Below are positions 19,683-28,976 of a stretch of DNA of 64,000 nt, in pieces; position 1 is the stretch's first letter; each line of letters begins with the position of its first letter. The notes below the pieces were generated by a model. The model saw only the letters and a list, made by a program, of their open reading frames with translations. It made no database searches and had not been told where the DNA came from. The stretch lies in NCBI GenBank assembly GCA_035281645.1, contig DATEDN010000172.1, positions 28,223-92,222 of the forward strand. Direction: 5' to 3'. Origin of the DNA: JACCTH01 sp035281645 (GTDB lineage Bacteria > Actinomycetota > Acidimicrobiia > Spongiisociales > ZC4RG35). Both the position numbers and the translations under genes were made by a program.

Positions 19683-20852
19683 CTAGAAGGCGGCGAGGCG
19701 GGATCTGTGGCTAAGCGCCGCGGCGCGAAAGTCATCCACGGTGTCCCCCCCGAAAACTCGTTGGCATTCCTGCGCGAGGACGATCGCAACCATCTGCTCG
19801 GCGACTACTCCCGCCGCCGGTACGGCACAAGTGTCAGATCGCTCATAGAAGGCGCGCTCGGATTGGCGACTGACGACATCCACGGTCTCCAGCCCCTTGA
19901 GCACCGTCGAAATGGGCTTCATCGCCGCCCGCACCCTGAGCAGTCCCCCGACCGTCATTCCTCCCTCGGTGCCACCGGCGCGGTTGGTCCTGCGCTTGAA
20001 TCCCCCGTCGTAATAGATCTCGTCGTGAGCCTCGGTGCCGCGTCGGCGAGCGGTTTCCAACCCATCCCCGATCTCGACCGCCTTGATGGCATGTATGGAC
20101 ATCAGTGCCCCCGCCAATAAGCCATCGATTCGTCGGTCCCAATGGACATGGCTACCGAGACCGGCAGGGGTGTTGTACGCCAGAACCTCGACTACGCCTC
20201 CGACCGTATCGCGTTCTGCTCTGGCAGTCTCGATCTCACCAATCATGGCGGCGCCGGCGTCGGGGTTGAAACAGCGAACCTCCGAGGCGTCGATTTGCTC
20301 CAGGTCAACCGGGGTAGGCAGCGGCGACTCAGGGGCGGTGACCTTGCCGATTGCCACAACGTGAGAGAGGACTTCAACCTCGATGGTTCGGAGAAGCTGT
20401 TTGGCCAGGTAGCCCACCACGGTGCGGGCGGCGGTCTCGCGAGCTGAGGCTCGTTCGAGGATGTCGCGAGCGTCCCGACGGTCGTACTTCATCATTCCCG
20501 CCAGATCGGCGTGTCCCGGTCGCGGTGCAGTCAGCTTCCGGCCGGTCTGGGTGTCCTCTTCGGGCTCCTCCTGCGGTTCGGGGCTCATGGCCCGCTGCCA
20601 TCGAGGCCATTCGGTGTTGCGGATGATCACGGCCACCGGCGAGCCCAGAGTGGCGCCATGGCGGACTCCGGCCAGAATCTCGAGCTCGTCCTTTTCAAGC
20701 TTCATGCGGGGACCGCGGCCGAAGCCCAATCGCCGCCGCGCCAGTTCATGCTGGAGACCTTCGAAGTCCACCTCGAGGCCAGCCGGCAATCCCTCGATGG
20801 TGGCCACCAGGCCCGGGCCGTGTGATTCGCCAGCGGTCAGAAACCGGAGCAC
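19683..20852 (-). CDS. aroC: Chorismate synthase
   Basis: Final common-pathway enzyme, making chorismate from EPSP with reduced FMN. At 389 residues it is full length. Signature motifs are G-E-S-H-G-P-G near the N-terminus, G-R-G-P-R-M, R-P-G-H-A-D-L-A-G, and R-A-S-A-R-E-T-A-A-R. The same strand and near-contiguous spacing with aroK and aroB support an aro operon that also takes in the upstream prepilin peptidase gene. Confidence 0.97.
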   Translation of the reverse strand: MLRFLTAGESHGPGLVATIEGLPAGLEVDFEGLQHELARRRLGFGRGPRMKLEKDELEILAGVRHGATLGSPVAVIIRNTEWPRWQRAMSPEPQEEPEEDTQTGRKLTAPRPGHADLAGMMKYDRRDARDILERASARETAARTVVGYLAKQLLRTIEVEVLSHVVAIGKVTAPESPLPTPVDLEQIDASEVRCFNPDAGAAMIGEIETARAERDTVGGVVEVLAYNTPAGLGSHVHWDRRIDGLLAGALMSIHAIKAVEIGDGLETARRRGTEAHDEIYYDGGFKRRTNRAGGTEGGMTVGGLLRVRAAMKPISTVLKGLETVDVVSRQSERAFYERSDTCAVPAAGVVAEQMVAIVLAQECQRVFGGDTVDDFRAAALSHRSRLAAF

Positions 20853-20888
20853 CCGGCGATGGTAGAGATACCGGGTTTGGGAAGAGGA

Positions 20889-21566
20889 TCAGCTCAAGAT
20901 GAACGGAGTCGAAATGATCGCTGCCCATGTTCCAAAGATGAGCGGGGGCCCGTAAGGAATGGCGGTCTTCCGGCTCTTGCCCATCGCCAGCAAGATCAGG
21001 GCCGGGATTCCTCCGAGGAGCGAGGTGATGAAAAGGGAGTAGGCCAGGGTGCGATAGGAATGGAAGCCGGCGAAGAAACCGAGCAGGAGCGCGAGCTTGA
21101 CGTCACCAAATCCAAAACCCTCGCCCCGGGCTGCCAGATATACGAGAAGGAGGAGGGTGAAATAGCCCGCCGCCCCGATGAAAGCCGGTCGCAACGACAG
21201 GGCTCGGCCTTCGATGATCGCTGCTCCCGTCAGCAGCACCATGGCGATGGTTCCTCCGGGGTAGAGGAGGCGGTTGGGAATCCGGAAGTGGTCGAGGTCG
21301 GTGACCACCAGCATTGCGGTCAGCGAGACCATCACCAGATGGGCGACTAGAACCGGGGTAAGCCCGAATGTGTTTGCCATCCCCCAGTATGCGAGGCCGA
21401 CCAGGAGCGACGCCCCGAGCTCCCGCCATCGCCAGCCTCGAACCATGCCTTGTATAGGGGCATTCCCCGCTGCCGTTCTGAAGGGGCGGTCGGCGCCGAC
21501 CGCCACCGCGAAGCGATGGAGCACTGGGCCTTGGAGGAGTCCGAGCGCCGCGATCAGGAGATTCAC
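20889..21566 (-). CDS. Type IV prepilin peptidase (A24 family), lacking the methylase domain
   Basis: A 225-residue polytopic membrane aspartyl protease. The two catalytic aspartates are visible in the canonical contexts V-T-D-L-D-H-F-R-I-P-N and G-F-G-F-G-D-V-K, the latter being the G-x-G-D motif. Several hydrophobic segments surround them. The cysteine-rich N-methyltransferase domain of PilD is absent; only a short N-terminal helix precedes the core. Such enzymes process type IV pilin or Flp/Tad-type prepilins at the inner face of the membrane. It follows a DUF4388 gene and precedes aroC. A prepilin peptidase gene occupies the equivalent place in mycobacteria. Confidence 0.9.
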   Translation of the reverse strand: MNLLIAALGLLQGPVLHRFAVAVGADRPFRTAAGNAPIQGMVRGWRWRELGASLLVGLAYWGMANTFGLTPVLVAHLVMVSLTAMLVVTDLDHFRIPNRLLYPGGTIAMVLLTGAAIIEGRALSLRPAFIGAAGYFTLLLLVYLAARGEGFGFGDVKLALLLGFFAGFHSYRTLAYSLFITSLLGGIPALILLAMGKSRKTAIPYGPPLIFGTWAAIISTPFILS

Positions 21567-21605
21567 GGAGCGAGACCTTACGGTCGGAAGGGCTGGCGGT
21601 AGCGG

Positions 21606-22694
21606 TTAGTCGTCGAGACCGACGGAAGACATCCGACGCCGCTTGAGGAACCCATGAGAGGGAACCTGGCTGGCCCCGCCCTGACCCTCGGGGTTCTCGT
21701 TCAGCTGGGAGAAGACCCGATCCAAAAAGGAGTCGGAGCCGGCTGGCGTTTCCTCCTCGCCTTCCTCTGAGTCGGCGGGGGTTTCGTCGGCGGCCGATTC
21801 GGCGGTCGACTCGGCCGGGACGGCCTCGGCCCACCAGCTGCGATTGAAGTCGGCTTCCTTTGGCTCCGGCCGGGCTGGTTCGGGCTCGGCCTCGCTATAG
21901 GACGGCTCGTAAGAGGGTTGCGGTTCGACCGGCTCTGATGGCGGTTCGGAGGGCTCGGAGGGCATCGAGGTCTCATAGCCGGCGTAGGAATAGCTGCGAC
22001 CCGGGGGGGCGGCGGCAGGCTCGGGAGCGCGCACCGCCTCGACCAGTCCCGCCCGAACGAGGGCGGCCAGGTCCTTGGCGGTCCGGAAGCGACTCGCACC
22101 CAAGCGGTCGGCGAGTGCACGAATGGATGAGGTGCCATCGAAATTGGCAACCAGCTTCCACGTGTTGGGGGCGAGGGTGACGGGTTCGTTGTTGGGTGCT
22201 TCACTGATTATCCGGACGCTTTCGTCGATCGTGGGGATCACCGACTCGATGTCGGCCCACTCCACTGCTCGCCGGTCGGCTTCGGAAATGCACATCTCGA
22301 CGTCGAAGGCTTGCTCGCTTCGGTAGCGAGGAGCGACGTCCACGTTGAATACAAACTGGCCCCGGCCGGGCTTGCGGATGCGGTAGAGGCTCTCGATCAC
22401 TTCTTCCCGGAAGAAATCGGAGAGTCCGGAGGGAGCGGTTGAATCCGACAGAGAACGGCCACCCACCTCGGCCGCCCGGACGGCGTCCTCACTGACCACC
22501 TTGGAGTTGATGAGCTGACGGCGAAGATCTTCATCGCTGCCAATGGTGGCAAAGGTCACCGATCCGCCGTTTAAGAAAACGCGACCGTGGAGGTCGGGAG
22601 CGTCTACTCGCAAGCAGCCGCTCTTGTAGGAACGCGCTAGCAAGCGGAGAACTTCCTCCAAGGGGAAAACATCAATGTGCCCAGTCAACGACAT
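21606..22694 (-). CDS. DUF4388 (PATAN-like) domain protein
   Basis: A 362-residue soluble protein. Residues 1-100 match the DUF4388/PATAN pattern: S-L-T-G-H-I-D-V-F-P-L-E-E-V-L-R-L-L, then S-G-C-L-R-V and a G-R-V-F-L-N-G-G turn. A helical second part to about residue 235 resembles the helix-turn-helix tail seen in related regulators. Residues about 240-335 are rich in Pro, Glu and Ser and likely disordered, and the C-terminus is basic. DUF4388 proteins occur with two-component and type IV pilus regulation. Adjacency to the prepilin peptidase gene suggests a role in pilus control, which is inference. AAGGAAGG lies upstream of its start, after a 70-bp gap that probably holds a promoter. Confidence 0.75.
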   Translation of the reverse strand: MSLTGHIDVFPLEEVLRLLARSYKSGCLRVDAPDLHGRVFLNGGSVTFATIGSDEDLRRQLINSKVVSEDAVRAAEVGGRSLSDSTAPSGLSDFFREEVIESLYRIRKPGRGQFVFNVDVAPRYRSEQAFDVEMCISEADRRAVEWADIESVIPTIDESVRIISEAPNNEPVTLAPNTWKLVANFDGTSSIRALADRLGASRFRTAKDLAALVRAGLVEAVRAPEPAAAPPGRSYSYAGYETSMPSEPSEPPSEPVEPQPSYEPSYSEAEPEPARPEPKEADFNRSWWAEAVPAESTAESAADETPADSEEGEEETPAGSDSFLDRVFSQLNENPEGQGGASQVPSHGFLKRRRMSSVGLDD

Positions 22695-22764
22695 TTCGCC
22701 AAACCTTCCTTCGCGGCGTTTTTCCAGTATTCGCCACTGAATTCGGCCCCCAGAACCGATTGCT

Positions 22765-23544
22765 TTAGGGATTTCCGACTGCTAGCCGCATGGCGTCGAA
22801 CGGCGCGGTCATACCGGTCCAAAGCCTAAATCCATGCCCGGCTTGAGCTAACAGAAGGTCAAGACCATCAACCACCGGGATTCCCAGCTCCCGGGCCCTG
22901 GCCGCCGCCGGCGTTTCGGTGGCGGCGTAGGGCATATCGAGCAGGCCCGAGGCCAGGGCGAGAACCTCTTCGGGCAATGGTTCGCCTTTCATTCCCAGCG
23001 GGGTCGAATTCACCACCCGGGCCATCACCACCGGAACTCCCCAATGCACCTCGCCAAGCTCGATGCCCAACCTACGAGAAAGGGCCGAACCGCTCCCGAA
23101 CGTGCGGGAGGCGATATAGAGCGTCGCCTGGTTCTCAAGAGCCACTGCTGTCGCCGCAGCCGCTCCGCCGGCACCGAGGATCAGGATCGGCCCGAGATCC
23201 GGCATTGACTGCCAGCTTTCTCTGATGGCGGCGATATCGGTGGAATGGCCCACGACTTCGTTGCCCTCGCGAACTACGGTGTTCACCGATCCCGCTCGCG
23301 CAGCCTCTGATTCGACTCGATCACAAAGCGAGTAGGCCTCTGCCTTATGTGGCATGGTGACGTTGAAACCGTCGAGGCGGCCCTGGCGCAGGTCTTCGAA
23401 CGCCTGACGCAATCCAGCGGAGTCAACCTGACGAGCGGTGTACTCGCCATCGACACCTGCAGCGGCAAAAGCTGCCCGAAAGATTGCTGGCGACCGCGAG
23501 TGTGAGACCGGGTCGCCCACCAGGGCGAGTCTGAGGGTGCTCAG
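22765..23544 (-). CDS. aroE: Shikimate dehydrogenase, start uncertain (CTG or GTG)
   Basis: Reduces 3-dehydroshikimate to shikimate with NADPH. The substrate loop G-D-P-V-S-H-S-R-S-P, the catalytic lysine region N-V-T-M-P-H-K, G-S-V-N-T-V and the dinucleotide loop G-A-G-G-A-A-A are all present. The only GTG (23520) begins at the V of V-G-D-P and would cut into the first beta strand (L-R-L-A-L-V). A CTG at 23544 overlaps the mltG stop (CTGA) and restores the strand, giving 259 residues, so I annotate from there. Neither start has a clear Shine-Dalgarno site; reinitiation after mltG is likely. Confidence 0.85.
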   Translation of the reverse strand: MSTLRLALVGDPVSHSRSPAIFRAAFAAAGVDGEYTARQVDSAGLRQAFEDLRQGRLDGFNVTMPHKAEAYSLCDRVESEAARAGSVNTVVREGNEVVGHSTDIAAIRESWQSMPDLGPILILGAGGAAAATAVALENQATLYIASRTFGSGSALSRRLGIELGEVHWGVPVVMARVVNSTPLGMKGEPLPEEVLALASGLLDMPYAATETPAAARARELGIPVVDGLDLLLAQAGHGFRLWTGMTAPFDAMRLAVGNP

Positions 23545-24623
23545 GGAATGATGCCGGCTTGGCGGGAACGTTCGATGTTCGCCAAATGCTCGTCGTAGGT
23601 CTCGGCGAAAGCGTGACCGCCTTCGGCGGTGGACAACACGTAAAAGTAGAAGCCGCTCTCGGCGGGATTGGCCGCCGCTTCCAGGGAGGCTCGCCCGGGA
23701 GCTCCGATCGGGGTCGGTGGCAGCCCCGGATACTTGTACAGGTTGTAGGGACTTTCGGACTCGTTGTTGAAGAGGGCCGGGTCACGGGTGCCGATGCCAT
23801 AAAGCACCGAGGCGTCGATTTGTAACGGCATCCCTTCGGCCAGGCGGTTGAAGATGACGCTCGAAACGAGCTCGCGCTCGTCGGCCACTCGCACCTCGGC
23901 TTCGATCAGCGAGGCAATGGTCATGCCCTGATAGACGTCGAAACCGGCGTCGGCGAGCCTGGTCCAATCGACTGAGCCCACGCGCTCTTCCATGGTGTCA
24001 GTCAGGACCTGCAGGATCCGCGAGGCAGGCGATTCCCGCAGGAATTCGTAGGTGTCGGGAAAGAGCAGTCCTTCCCAGTCACTCAGGGTGGGGGCCGCCG
24101 GCATCGTCCGGAGGTCGGTCAGCACACCACCCTGTGACAGCGCCGTTTCGAAGTCGCCCCGGGGAAGGCCCGATGCTTCCACCAGGATGTCGATGATCTC
24201 GGTTACCCGCAGGCCTTCCGGGATCGTAACCCGGTAGGCGTCGGCGATCGGCCCCCGCAAGAGCAGCGGGAGCACGTCCTCGATGGAGCTGCCGGTCAAG
24301 AAGCGGTAGGTCCCGGCCCGGAGCTGGTTGGCGATGCCTTGATCCCGAACGGTGAGCTCGAATTCGTTAGCGCTGTCGATCACGCCTTCGGCTGCGAGCA
24401 GGGTGGCTATGGCCCGGGCACTGGAACCAGGAGGGATGGTGACTTCGACCTCTTGTCCGGGTTCGATGGACACGACAGAGGACTCCTCGGCCGCCCCCTC
24501 GAGCGACCCTCCCACCAGGCGGGCCAGGCCCGTGGCGGCGATGACAACCACGAGAGCCGTGATCCCGAGGCCCAAGATGACCCGGAGCCAGCGTGATTGC
24601 AGAAGAGAAGACCAAGAATTCAC
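23541..24623 (-). CDS. mltG: Endolytic transglycosylase MltG
   Basis: Membrane-anchored lytic transglycosylase that cuts nascent peptidoglycan and sets glycan-chain length. The 360-residue protein has one N-terminal transmembrane helix (about residues 14-38), a LysM-like region (V-T-I-P-P-G-S-S-A-R-A-I-A) and the YceG catalytic domain. The motif A-S-L-I-E-A-E keeps the glutamates of the family A-S-I-V-E-K-E motif, followed by F-N-R-L and L-Q-I-D-A-S-V-L-Y-G. It sits between ruvX and aroE, the standard actinobacterial order. Confidence 0.93.
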   Translation of the reverse strand: MNSWSSLLQSRWLRVILGLGITALVVVIAATGLARLVGGSLEGAAEESSVVSIEPGQEVEVTIPPGSSARAIATLLAAEGVIDSANEFELTVRDQGIANQLRAGTYRFLTGSSIEDVLPLLLRGPIADAYRVTIPEGLRVTEIIDILVEASGLPRGDFETALSQGGVLTDLRTMPAAPTLSDWEGLLFPDTYEFLRESPASRILQVLTDTMEERVGSVDWTRLADAGFDVYQGMTIASLIEAEVRVADERELVSSVIFNRLAEGMPLQIDASVLYGIGTRDPALFNNESESPYNLYKYPGLPPTPIGAPGRASLEAAANPAESGFYFYVLSTAEGGHAFAETYDEHLANIERSRQAGIIP

Positions 24624-24636
24624 GGTGAAAAACGCG

Positions 24637-25044
24637 TCATCGGGGACGGTCCAGGAACGACTGGAGGATAACGGTGGCGGCGACCTTATCGAGGTTCGCC
24701 CGCCTGGCCCGGCGCCGCGTTCCTGCCTCGAGCATCACCCGTTCGGCATCCTTCGAGGTAAAGCGCTCGTCAACCCAGGTGACCGGTAGCCCGGTTGCCT
24801 CTTCGATCTCGCGCCCGAAATCGCGCGCCGCGCGGGCTGATTCGCCCTCCTGGCCGGAAAGCGAAGTGGGAAGTCCGATCACGATCTCGATAACCCCGTA
24901 CTCCTCCACCAGGTCGGCCACCCGAGCCGGGGCCTCTCGTCGGGGAACGACCATCAACGCATGGGCCGCGACCCAGAGCTCATCGGAGATCGCTACCCCT
25001 ACCCGCTTGTGTCCGAAGTCGAGTCCGAGCGCCCGACCTTTCAC
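24637..25044 (-). CDS. ruvX: YqgF/RuvX RNase H-fold protein (putative Holliday junction resolvase)
   Basis: A 135-residue RNase H-like protein. The acidic active-site positions are seen in G-L-D-F-G-H-K-R-V-G-V-A, in I-V-I-G-L-P and in D-E-R-F-T-S. Members act in pre-16S rRNA 5'-end maturation and have been proposed as junction resolvases; the sequence cannot separate these roles. It overlaps the alaS stop by four bases and precedes mltG, as in many bacteria. Confidence 0.93.
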   Translation of the reverse strand: MKGRALGLDFGHKRVGVAISDELWVAAHALMVVPRREAPARVADLVEEYGVIEIVIGLPTSLSGQEGESARAARDFGREIEEATGLPVTWVDERFTSKDAERVMLEAGTRRRARRANLDKVAATVILQSFLDRPR

Positions 25045-27665
25045 TGCTGGGCGAGGGCGGTGGCGGCGGCCTCGTGGACTTGATCGAGCGCCTCGCCCAG
25101 CCGTTCCCCGTGAGGACCCCCGGCCTGGGCGAGCGCCGGGTCACGACTCCCGCCACCTCCCAGGAGGCGAGCTCCCACTCCAACCAGATCGGCGGCAGAG
25201 ACTCCTCCGCTTACCAGACCGGCAGATACCGCACCGACCAGAGACCCCTTGCCGTCGGTGCTCGAGCCGAGGATCACAACTGCCGACGACAGCCGATCTC
25301 GGACCGAGATGGCGAGGAGGCGGAGCTGTTCGGGTGAGAGGCCCGCAGGCTTTTCGACAACCAGGTAATGCTCTCCGATCTTCGTCGCCCCGGCGGCCAG
25401 CTCGGACGCCAAGTGGTCTCTATCGCGCTGGCGATAGGAGGCAAGATGATCTTCCAGGTTCTCGATCCGGGCGACAAGGGCTCGAACCCGCTCCGGGGCT
25501 TCGGCCGGAGAAGTCCGCAACAGTTGGCCAATGTTGTTGAGACCGTCCCGCCATTCGACGAACTGGCGGTAGGCCGACTCGCCTGTCAGCGCTTCCACCC
25601 GTCGAATGTTGGAGCCGATGGACGATTCCGAGGTGACCACCAGCGGCCCAACCTGGCCGGCGGTATGGGTATGAGTGCCCCCGCAAAGCTCGACTGAAAA
25701 CTGACCGATCCTCACCAGCCGAACAACGTCGCCGTACTTATCACCGAAAAAGGCGAGAGCGCCCGCTTGGGTCGCCTCCTCCTTGCTGGTGATGGTGGTG
25801 GAGACCACCCCGTTCTCGATCAACCTGTGGTTGGCCTGTCGCTCGATCTCAACTAGCTCCTCCGGAGCGACTGCGGAGAAATGAGAGAAGTCGAACCGAA
25901 GCCGTCCCGCCTCGACCAGGGAGCCGGCTTGATGGGCGTGATCGCCGAGAACGCTTCGGAGGGCCCAGTGCAAAACATGGGTCCCGGTGTGGGACTTGCG
26001 AATCTTTTCCCGTCGGGAGCCATCGATCGCCAGATCGGCGTCCTGACCGACACTCAGATAACCGCTTCGTACCCGGCCGCGGTGGCCATGAAGGCCTTGG
26101 AGGGCATGGCGGGTGTCGCGGACTTCAACCGTCCCGCTGGCAGTGGTGATGACACCCGAGTCGCCGATCTGTCCGCCGGACTCCGCATAGAACGGAGTCA
26201 CGTCGAGGAAGACTTCGACCTCTTGCCCTTCCCCCACCTGCTCCGTGAGCTCGCCCTCACGAGTCAAGGCCAGGATGCGACCGCTCCCAATCTCTGATTC
26301 GTAGCCGATGAAAGTGGTAAGCCCGATCTCGTCCAGAATCGCCCGGTAGGACTCGGCGCTGGCCGCCTCGTCGCCACCCTTCCACGCCCGACGGGCTCGC
26401 TGGCGTTGCAGAGCCATCTCGGCGTCGTATCCCCCCCGATCGATCGCCACGCCCCGTTCCGACGCGATCTCGGTGGTCAACTCGATCGGGAAGCCGTAGG
26501 TGTCGTGCAACCGGAAAACCGTGGACCCGCTCAACGCCTCGCCCTCATCCAAGTCCGAAATCTCGGATTCGAGGAGGGCGACGCCCGATTGCAATGTCCG
26601 GCGGAATCGCTCCTCCTCCCTTCCCACCACGGATATGACAAGATCCTTTTTCTCCCGAAGCTCAGGCCAAGAGGGACCCAGGACCTCGGTGGTGGCTTCG
26701 ACGAGATGAGGGGTTATCAATTCCTTGCTCCCCAACTGCCAAGCCCGGCGGACTGCGCGTCGGAGGACGCGCCTCAACACGTATCCGCGGCCGTCGTTGG
26801 AGGGGACCACCCCATCGGCGATGAGGGTGGTGATGGTGCGAGCGTGATCGGCCAAGATCCGGAGTGAGACATCGGTGGCCTCGGATCGCCCGTAAGCGAC
26901 ACGAAGGTTCTCGGCCGCATCAGCGATGATGAAGGCGAGGGCGTCGATGTCGAAGACCGAGTCGACTTTCTGGAGGACCGCGGCCGTGCGCTCAAGCCCC
27001 ATTCCGGTGTCGATGTTCTTTTGCGGAAGGTCACCGACGACGTGGTAAGGCTCGTCCTGGATGTTCTGCATGAAGACGAGATTCCAGATCTCGACATAGC
27101 GGTCTTCGTCGCCCCCGATCGGACCCCCGGAGGCCCCATATTCGGGGCCTTTATCAAAGAAGATTTCCGAACAGGGTCCGCATGGTCCCGGCACTCCCAT
27201 CTGCCAGAAGTTGTCCTCGCCGCCGAGCTGCACCCGGTCAGCGGGGACACCCGCTTGATCGATCCAGATCTGACGCGCTTCGTCGTCGGTGTGATGAACG
27301 GTGAACCAGAGGAGTTCGGGGTCGAGCGAAAGCTTTTCGGTCACGAACTCATAAGCCCAGGCAATCGCACCTTCCTTGAAGTAGTCGCCAAAGCTGAAGT
27401 TGCCGAGCATCTCGAAGAAGGAGAGATGGCGCTGGGTGGTGCCGATGATGTCGATATCGATGGTGCGGACGCACTTCTGCACCGAAACCGCTCGCTTGAA
27501 CGGAGGAGTCTCCTCACCAAGGAAATAGGGCTTGAACGGGACCATGCCGGCGTTGTTCAGCAACAGCGTTGGATCGGTGGGAATCAAGGACGCAGAAGGG
27601 CGCAGGACGTGGCCGCGCGCCACGAAGAAGTCGGTGAAGGCCTTCCTGATCTGATGCGAATCCAT
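25041..27665 (-). CDS. alaS: Alanyl-tRNA synthetase
   Basis: Charges tRNA-Ala. With the ATG at 27665 the protein is 874 residues. A frame running back to 27824 would add 53 unconserved, arginine-rich residues that precede the invariant opening M-D-S-H-Q-I-R-K-A-F-T-D-F-F. Visible parts are the class II core with L-L-N-N-A-G-M-V-P-F-K, the editing domain with H-T-G-T-H-V-L-H and C-G-G-T-H-T-H-T, and a C-terminal C-Ala domain with G-G-G-G-S-R-D. It is the first gene of an alaS-ruvX-mltG-aroE operon. Confidence 0.97.
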   Translation of the reverse strand: MDSHQIRKAFTDFFVARGHVLRPSASLIPTDPTLLLNNAGMVPFKPYFLGEETPPFKRAVSVQKCVRTIDIDIIGTTQRHLSFFEMLGNFSFGDYFKEGAIAWAYEFVTEKLSLDPELLWFTVHHTDDEARQIWIDQAGVPADRVQLGGEDNFWQMGVPGPCGPCSEIFFDKGPEYGASGGPIGGDEDRYVEIWNLVFMQNIQDEPYHVVGDLPQKNIDTGMGLERTAAVLQKVDSVFDIDALAFIIADAAENLRVAYGRSEATDVSLRILADHARTITTLIADGVVPSNDGRGYVLRRVLRRAVRRAWQLGSKELITPHLVEATTEVLGPSWPELREKKDLVISVVGREEERFRRTLQSGVALLESEISDLDEGEALSGSTVFRLHDTYGFPIELTTEIASERGVAIDRGGYDAEMALQRQRARRAWKGGDEAASAESYRAILDEIGLTTFIGYESEIGSGRILALTREGELTEQVGEGQEVEVFLDVTPFYAESGGQIGDSGVITTASGTVEVRDTRHALQGLHGHRGRVRSGYLSVGQDADLAIDGSRREKIRKSHTGTHVLHWALRSVLGDHAHQAGSLVEAGRLRFDFSHFSAVAPEELVEIERQANHRLIENGVVSTTITSKEEATQAGALAFFGDKYGDVVRLVRIGQFSVELCGGTHTHTAGQVGPLVVTSESSIGSNIRRVEALTGESAYRQFVEWRDGLNNIGQLLRTSPAEAPERVRALVARIENLEDHLASYRQRDRDHLASELAAGATKIGEHYLVVEKPAGLSPEQLRLLAISVRDRLSSAVVILGSSTDGKGSLVGAVSAGLVSGGVSAADLVGVGARLLGGGGSRDPALAQAGGPHGERLGEALDQVHEAAATALAQQ

Positions 27666-27747
27666 TGGTTGCCAAGGGTACCGGTGCCGTCTCTTCCTCA
27701 GGGAAGCAACCGTTGGGAGGAGTGGCCGCAGCAGGCGGCGAGCGGTG

Positions 27748-28974
27748 CTACCGGAGAGGAACGATCTTCTTGACGTCTCCCTCGTAGGTGAGGATGTAGA
27801 GCTCGCCCTGCGAATCGACGCCAAAGCTGTTTATCTGACCGGCTTCTTCGAACCGGAGCTGGTGATCGAGGACTTCACCGTCCGCGTATCGAAAGGACCG
27901 GACCCACTCCCCACACCAATCGGCGTAGAAATAGTGTCCCCGGAGCTCGGGAATGGCTTCCCCTCGATAGACGAAGCCACCGGTGATCGAGCAGCCCTCG
28001 TCATGCGTGTACTCGAGCACCGGGAGCGTGAGGTTTTCGGCCGCGGGATCGCATCCGGATTGAAAGCAATGGGTCCCCTCCATCCGTAGCCAGCCAAAGT
28101 TGTACGGCGCCCCCGACAGAGGAACGACGTCAATCTCTTCGTAATCGGAGTGGCCGACGTCGGCGACGTAAAGGAGATCCTCGTCAATGGTGAAACGCCA
28201 GGGATTACGGAGCCCTTTCGCCCAGACCTCGGGAGCCCCCTCCCCGTCCTGGTAGGGATTGTCCGGAGGGATGGCGTACGGCTCGCCCCGGTCCACGTCG
28301 AGACGGAGGATCGCCGAGAGAAGACGCGATGGGTCCTGGGAATTGACCGAGGCCGCTCCTCCTTCACCCAATGACATCCAAAGGTAGCCGTCGGGCCCGA
28401 AGAGGAGCATCCCACCGTTGTGTCGTGTGGTGGGTTTATCGAACGCGATCAGTGGCCGCTCGGACGCAGCGTCGGCGAGACCGGGGTCCTGCGACAGCGA
28501 GAACTCCGAGAGCTGGGTTTGTTCAGCCGAAAGCCGGTAGTAGTAGACGAAGAAGCGGCCGTTGTTGGCGAAGTCGGGGTGGAACGCCATCCCTAACAAC
28601 CCCTGCTCGATGCCCCCGCTGTTCACGCGATCGCTGAGGTCCAAGAAGGGCTCGGCGCCCAAGGTGCCTTGTTCATCGAGGATGGATATGACCCCCGTGC
28701 GCTCGAGCACGAAGCGACGCGGGTCAGCGGGGGGACTGAGGAGCAAGATCGGTTGCACCAGGTCCGAAATCACTGGTTCGAGGTCGAGTCCCAGCAGTGG
28801 CGCCAGCGTCGTGGTCGGGGCCACGGTTGTCGTCGGGGCGGTGGTTAGAACAGTGGTGGCGGCGGAAGTGACTGAGGTGACAGCGCCTGTCGCCATCGAG
28901 GTAGGCGGTGCCGAGGTGGGACTGGCTGCCAAGGCGCAGGCCCCGAGAAAGACGAGCCCCCAAGGGCGAAGCAA
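27748..28974 (-). CDS. PQQ-type glucose/sorbosone dehydrogenase-like lipoprotein
   Basis: A secreted beta-propeller protein. The open frame extends to 29094 but overlaps rarA; I choose the TTG at 28974, which gives M-L-R-P-W-G-L-V-F-L-G-A-C, a short signal with a lipobox (L-G-A-C). CTG at 28981, overlapping the rarA stop, is an alternative. A Thr/Ser/Pro-rich linker of about 40 residues follows, then the propeller with the GSDH-family motifs G-L-L-G-M-A-F-H-P-D-F, R-H-N-G-G-M-L-L-F-G-P-D-G-Y-L-W and G-L-R-N-P-W-R-F. Homologues bind PQQ and oxidise aldoses. The true substrate and cofactor are not shown by the sequence. Confidence 0.85.
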   Translation of the reverse strand: MLRPWGLVFLGACALAASPTSAPPTSMATGAVTSVTSAATTVLTTAPTTTVAPTTTLAPLLGLDLEPVISDLVQPILLLSPPADPRRFVLERTGVISILDEQGTLGAEPFLDLSDRVNSGGIEQGLLGMAFHPDFANNGRFFVYYYRLSAEQTQLSEFSLSQDPGLADAASERPLIAFDKPTTRHNGGMLLFGPDGYLWMSLGEGGAASVNSQDPSRLLSAILRLDVDRGEPYAIPPDNPYQDGEGAPEVWAKGLRNPWRFTIDEDLLYVADVGHSDYEEIDVVPLSGAPYNFGWLRMEGTHCFQSGCDPAAENLTLPVLEYTHDEGCSITGGFVYRGEAIPELRGHYFYADWCGEWVRSFRYADGEVLDHQLRFEEAGQINSFGVDSQGELYILTYEGDVKKIVPLR

Positions 28975-28976
28975 GC

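Noticed and set aside
27666..27824. 53-codon upstream extension of alaS
   Set aside because: The extension is basic and unconserved, and AlaRS starts at the M-D-S-H opening in all relatives I know.
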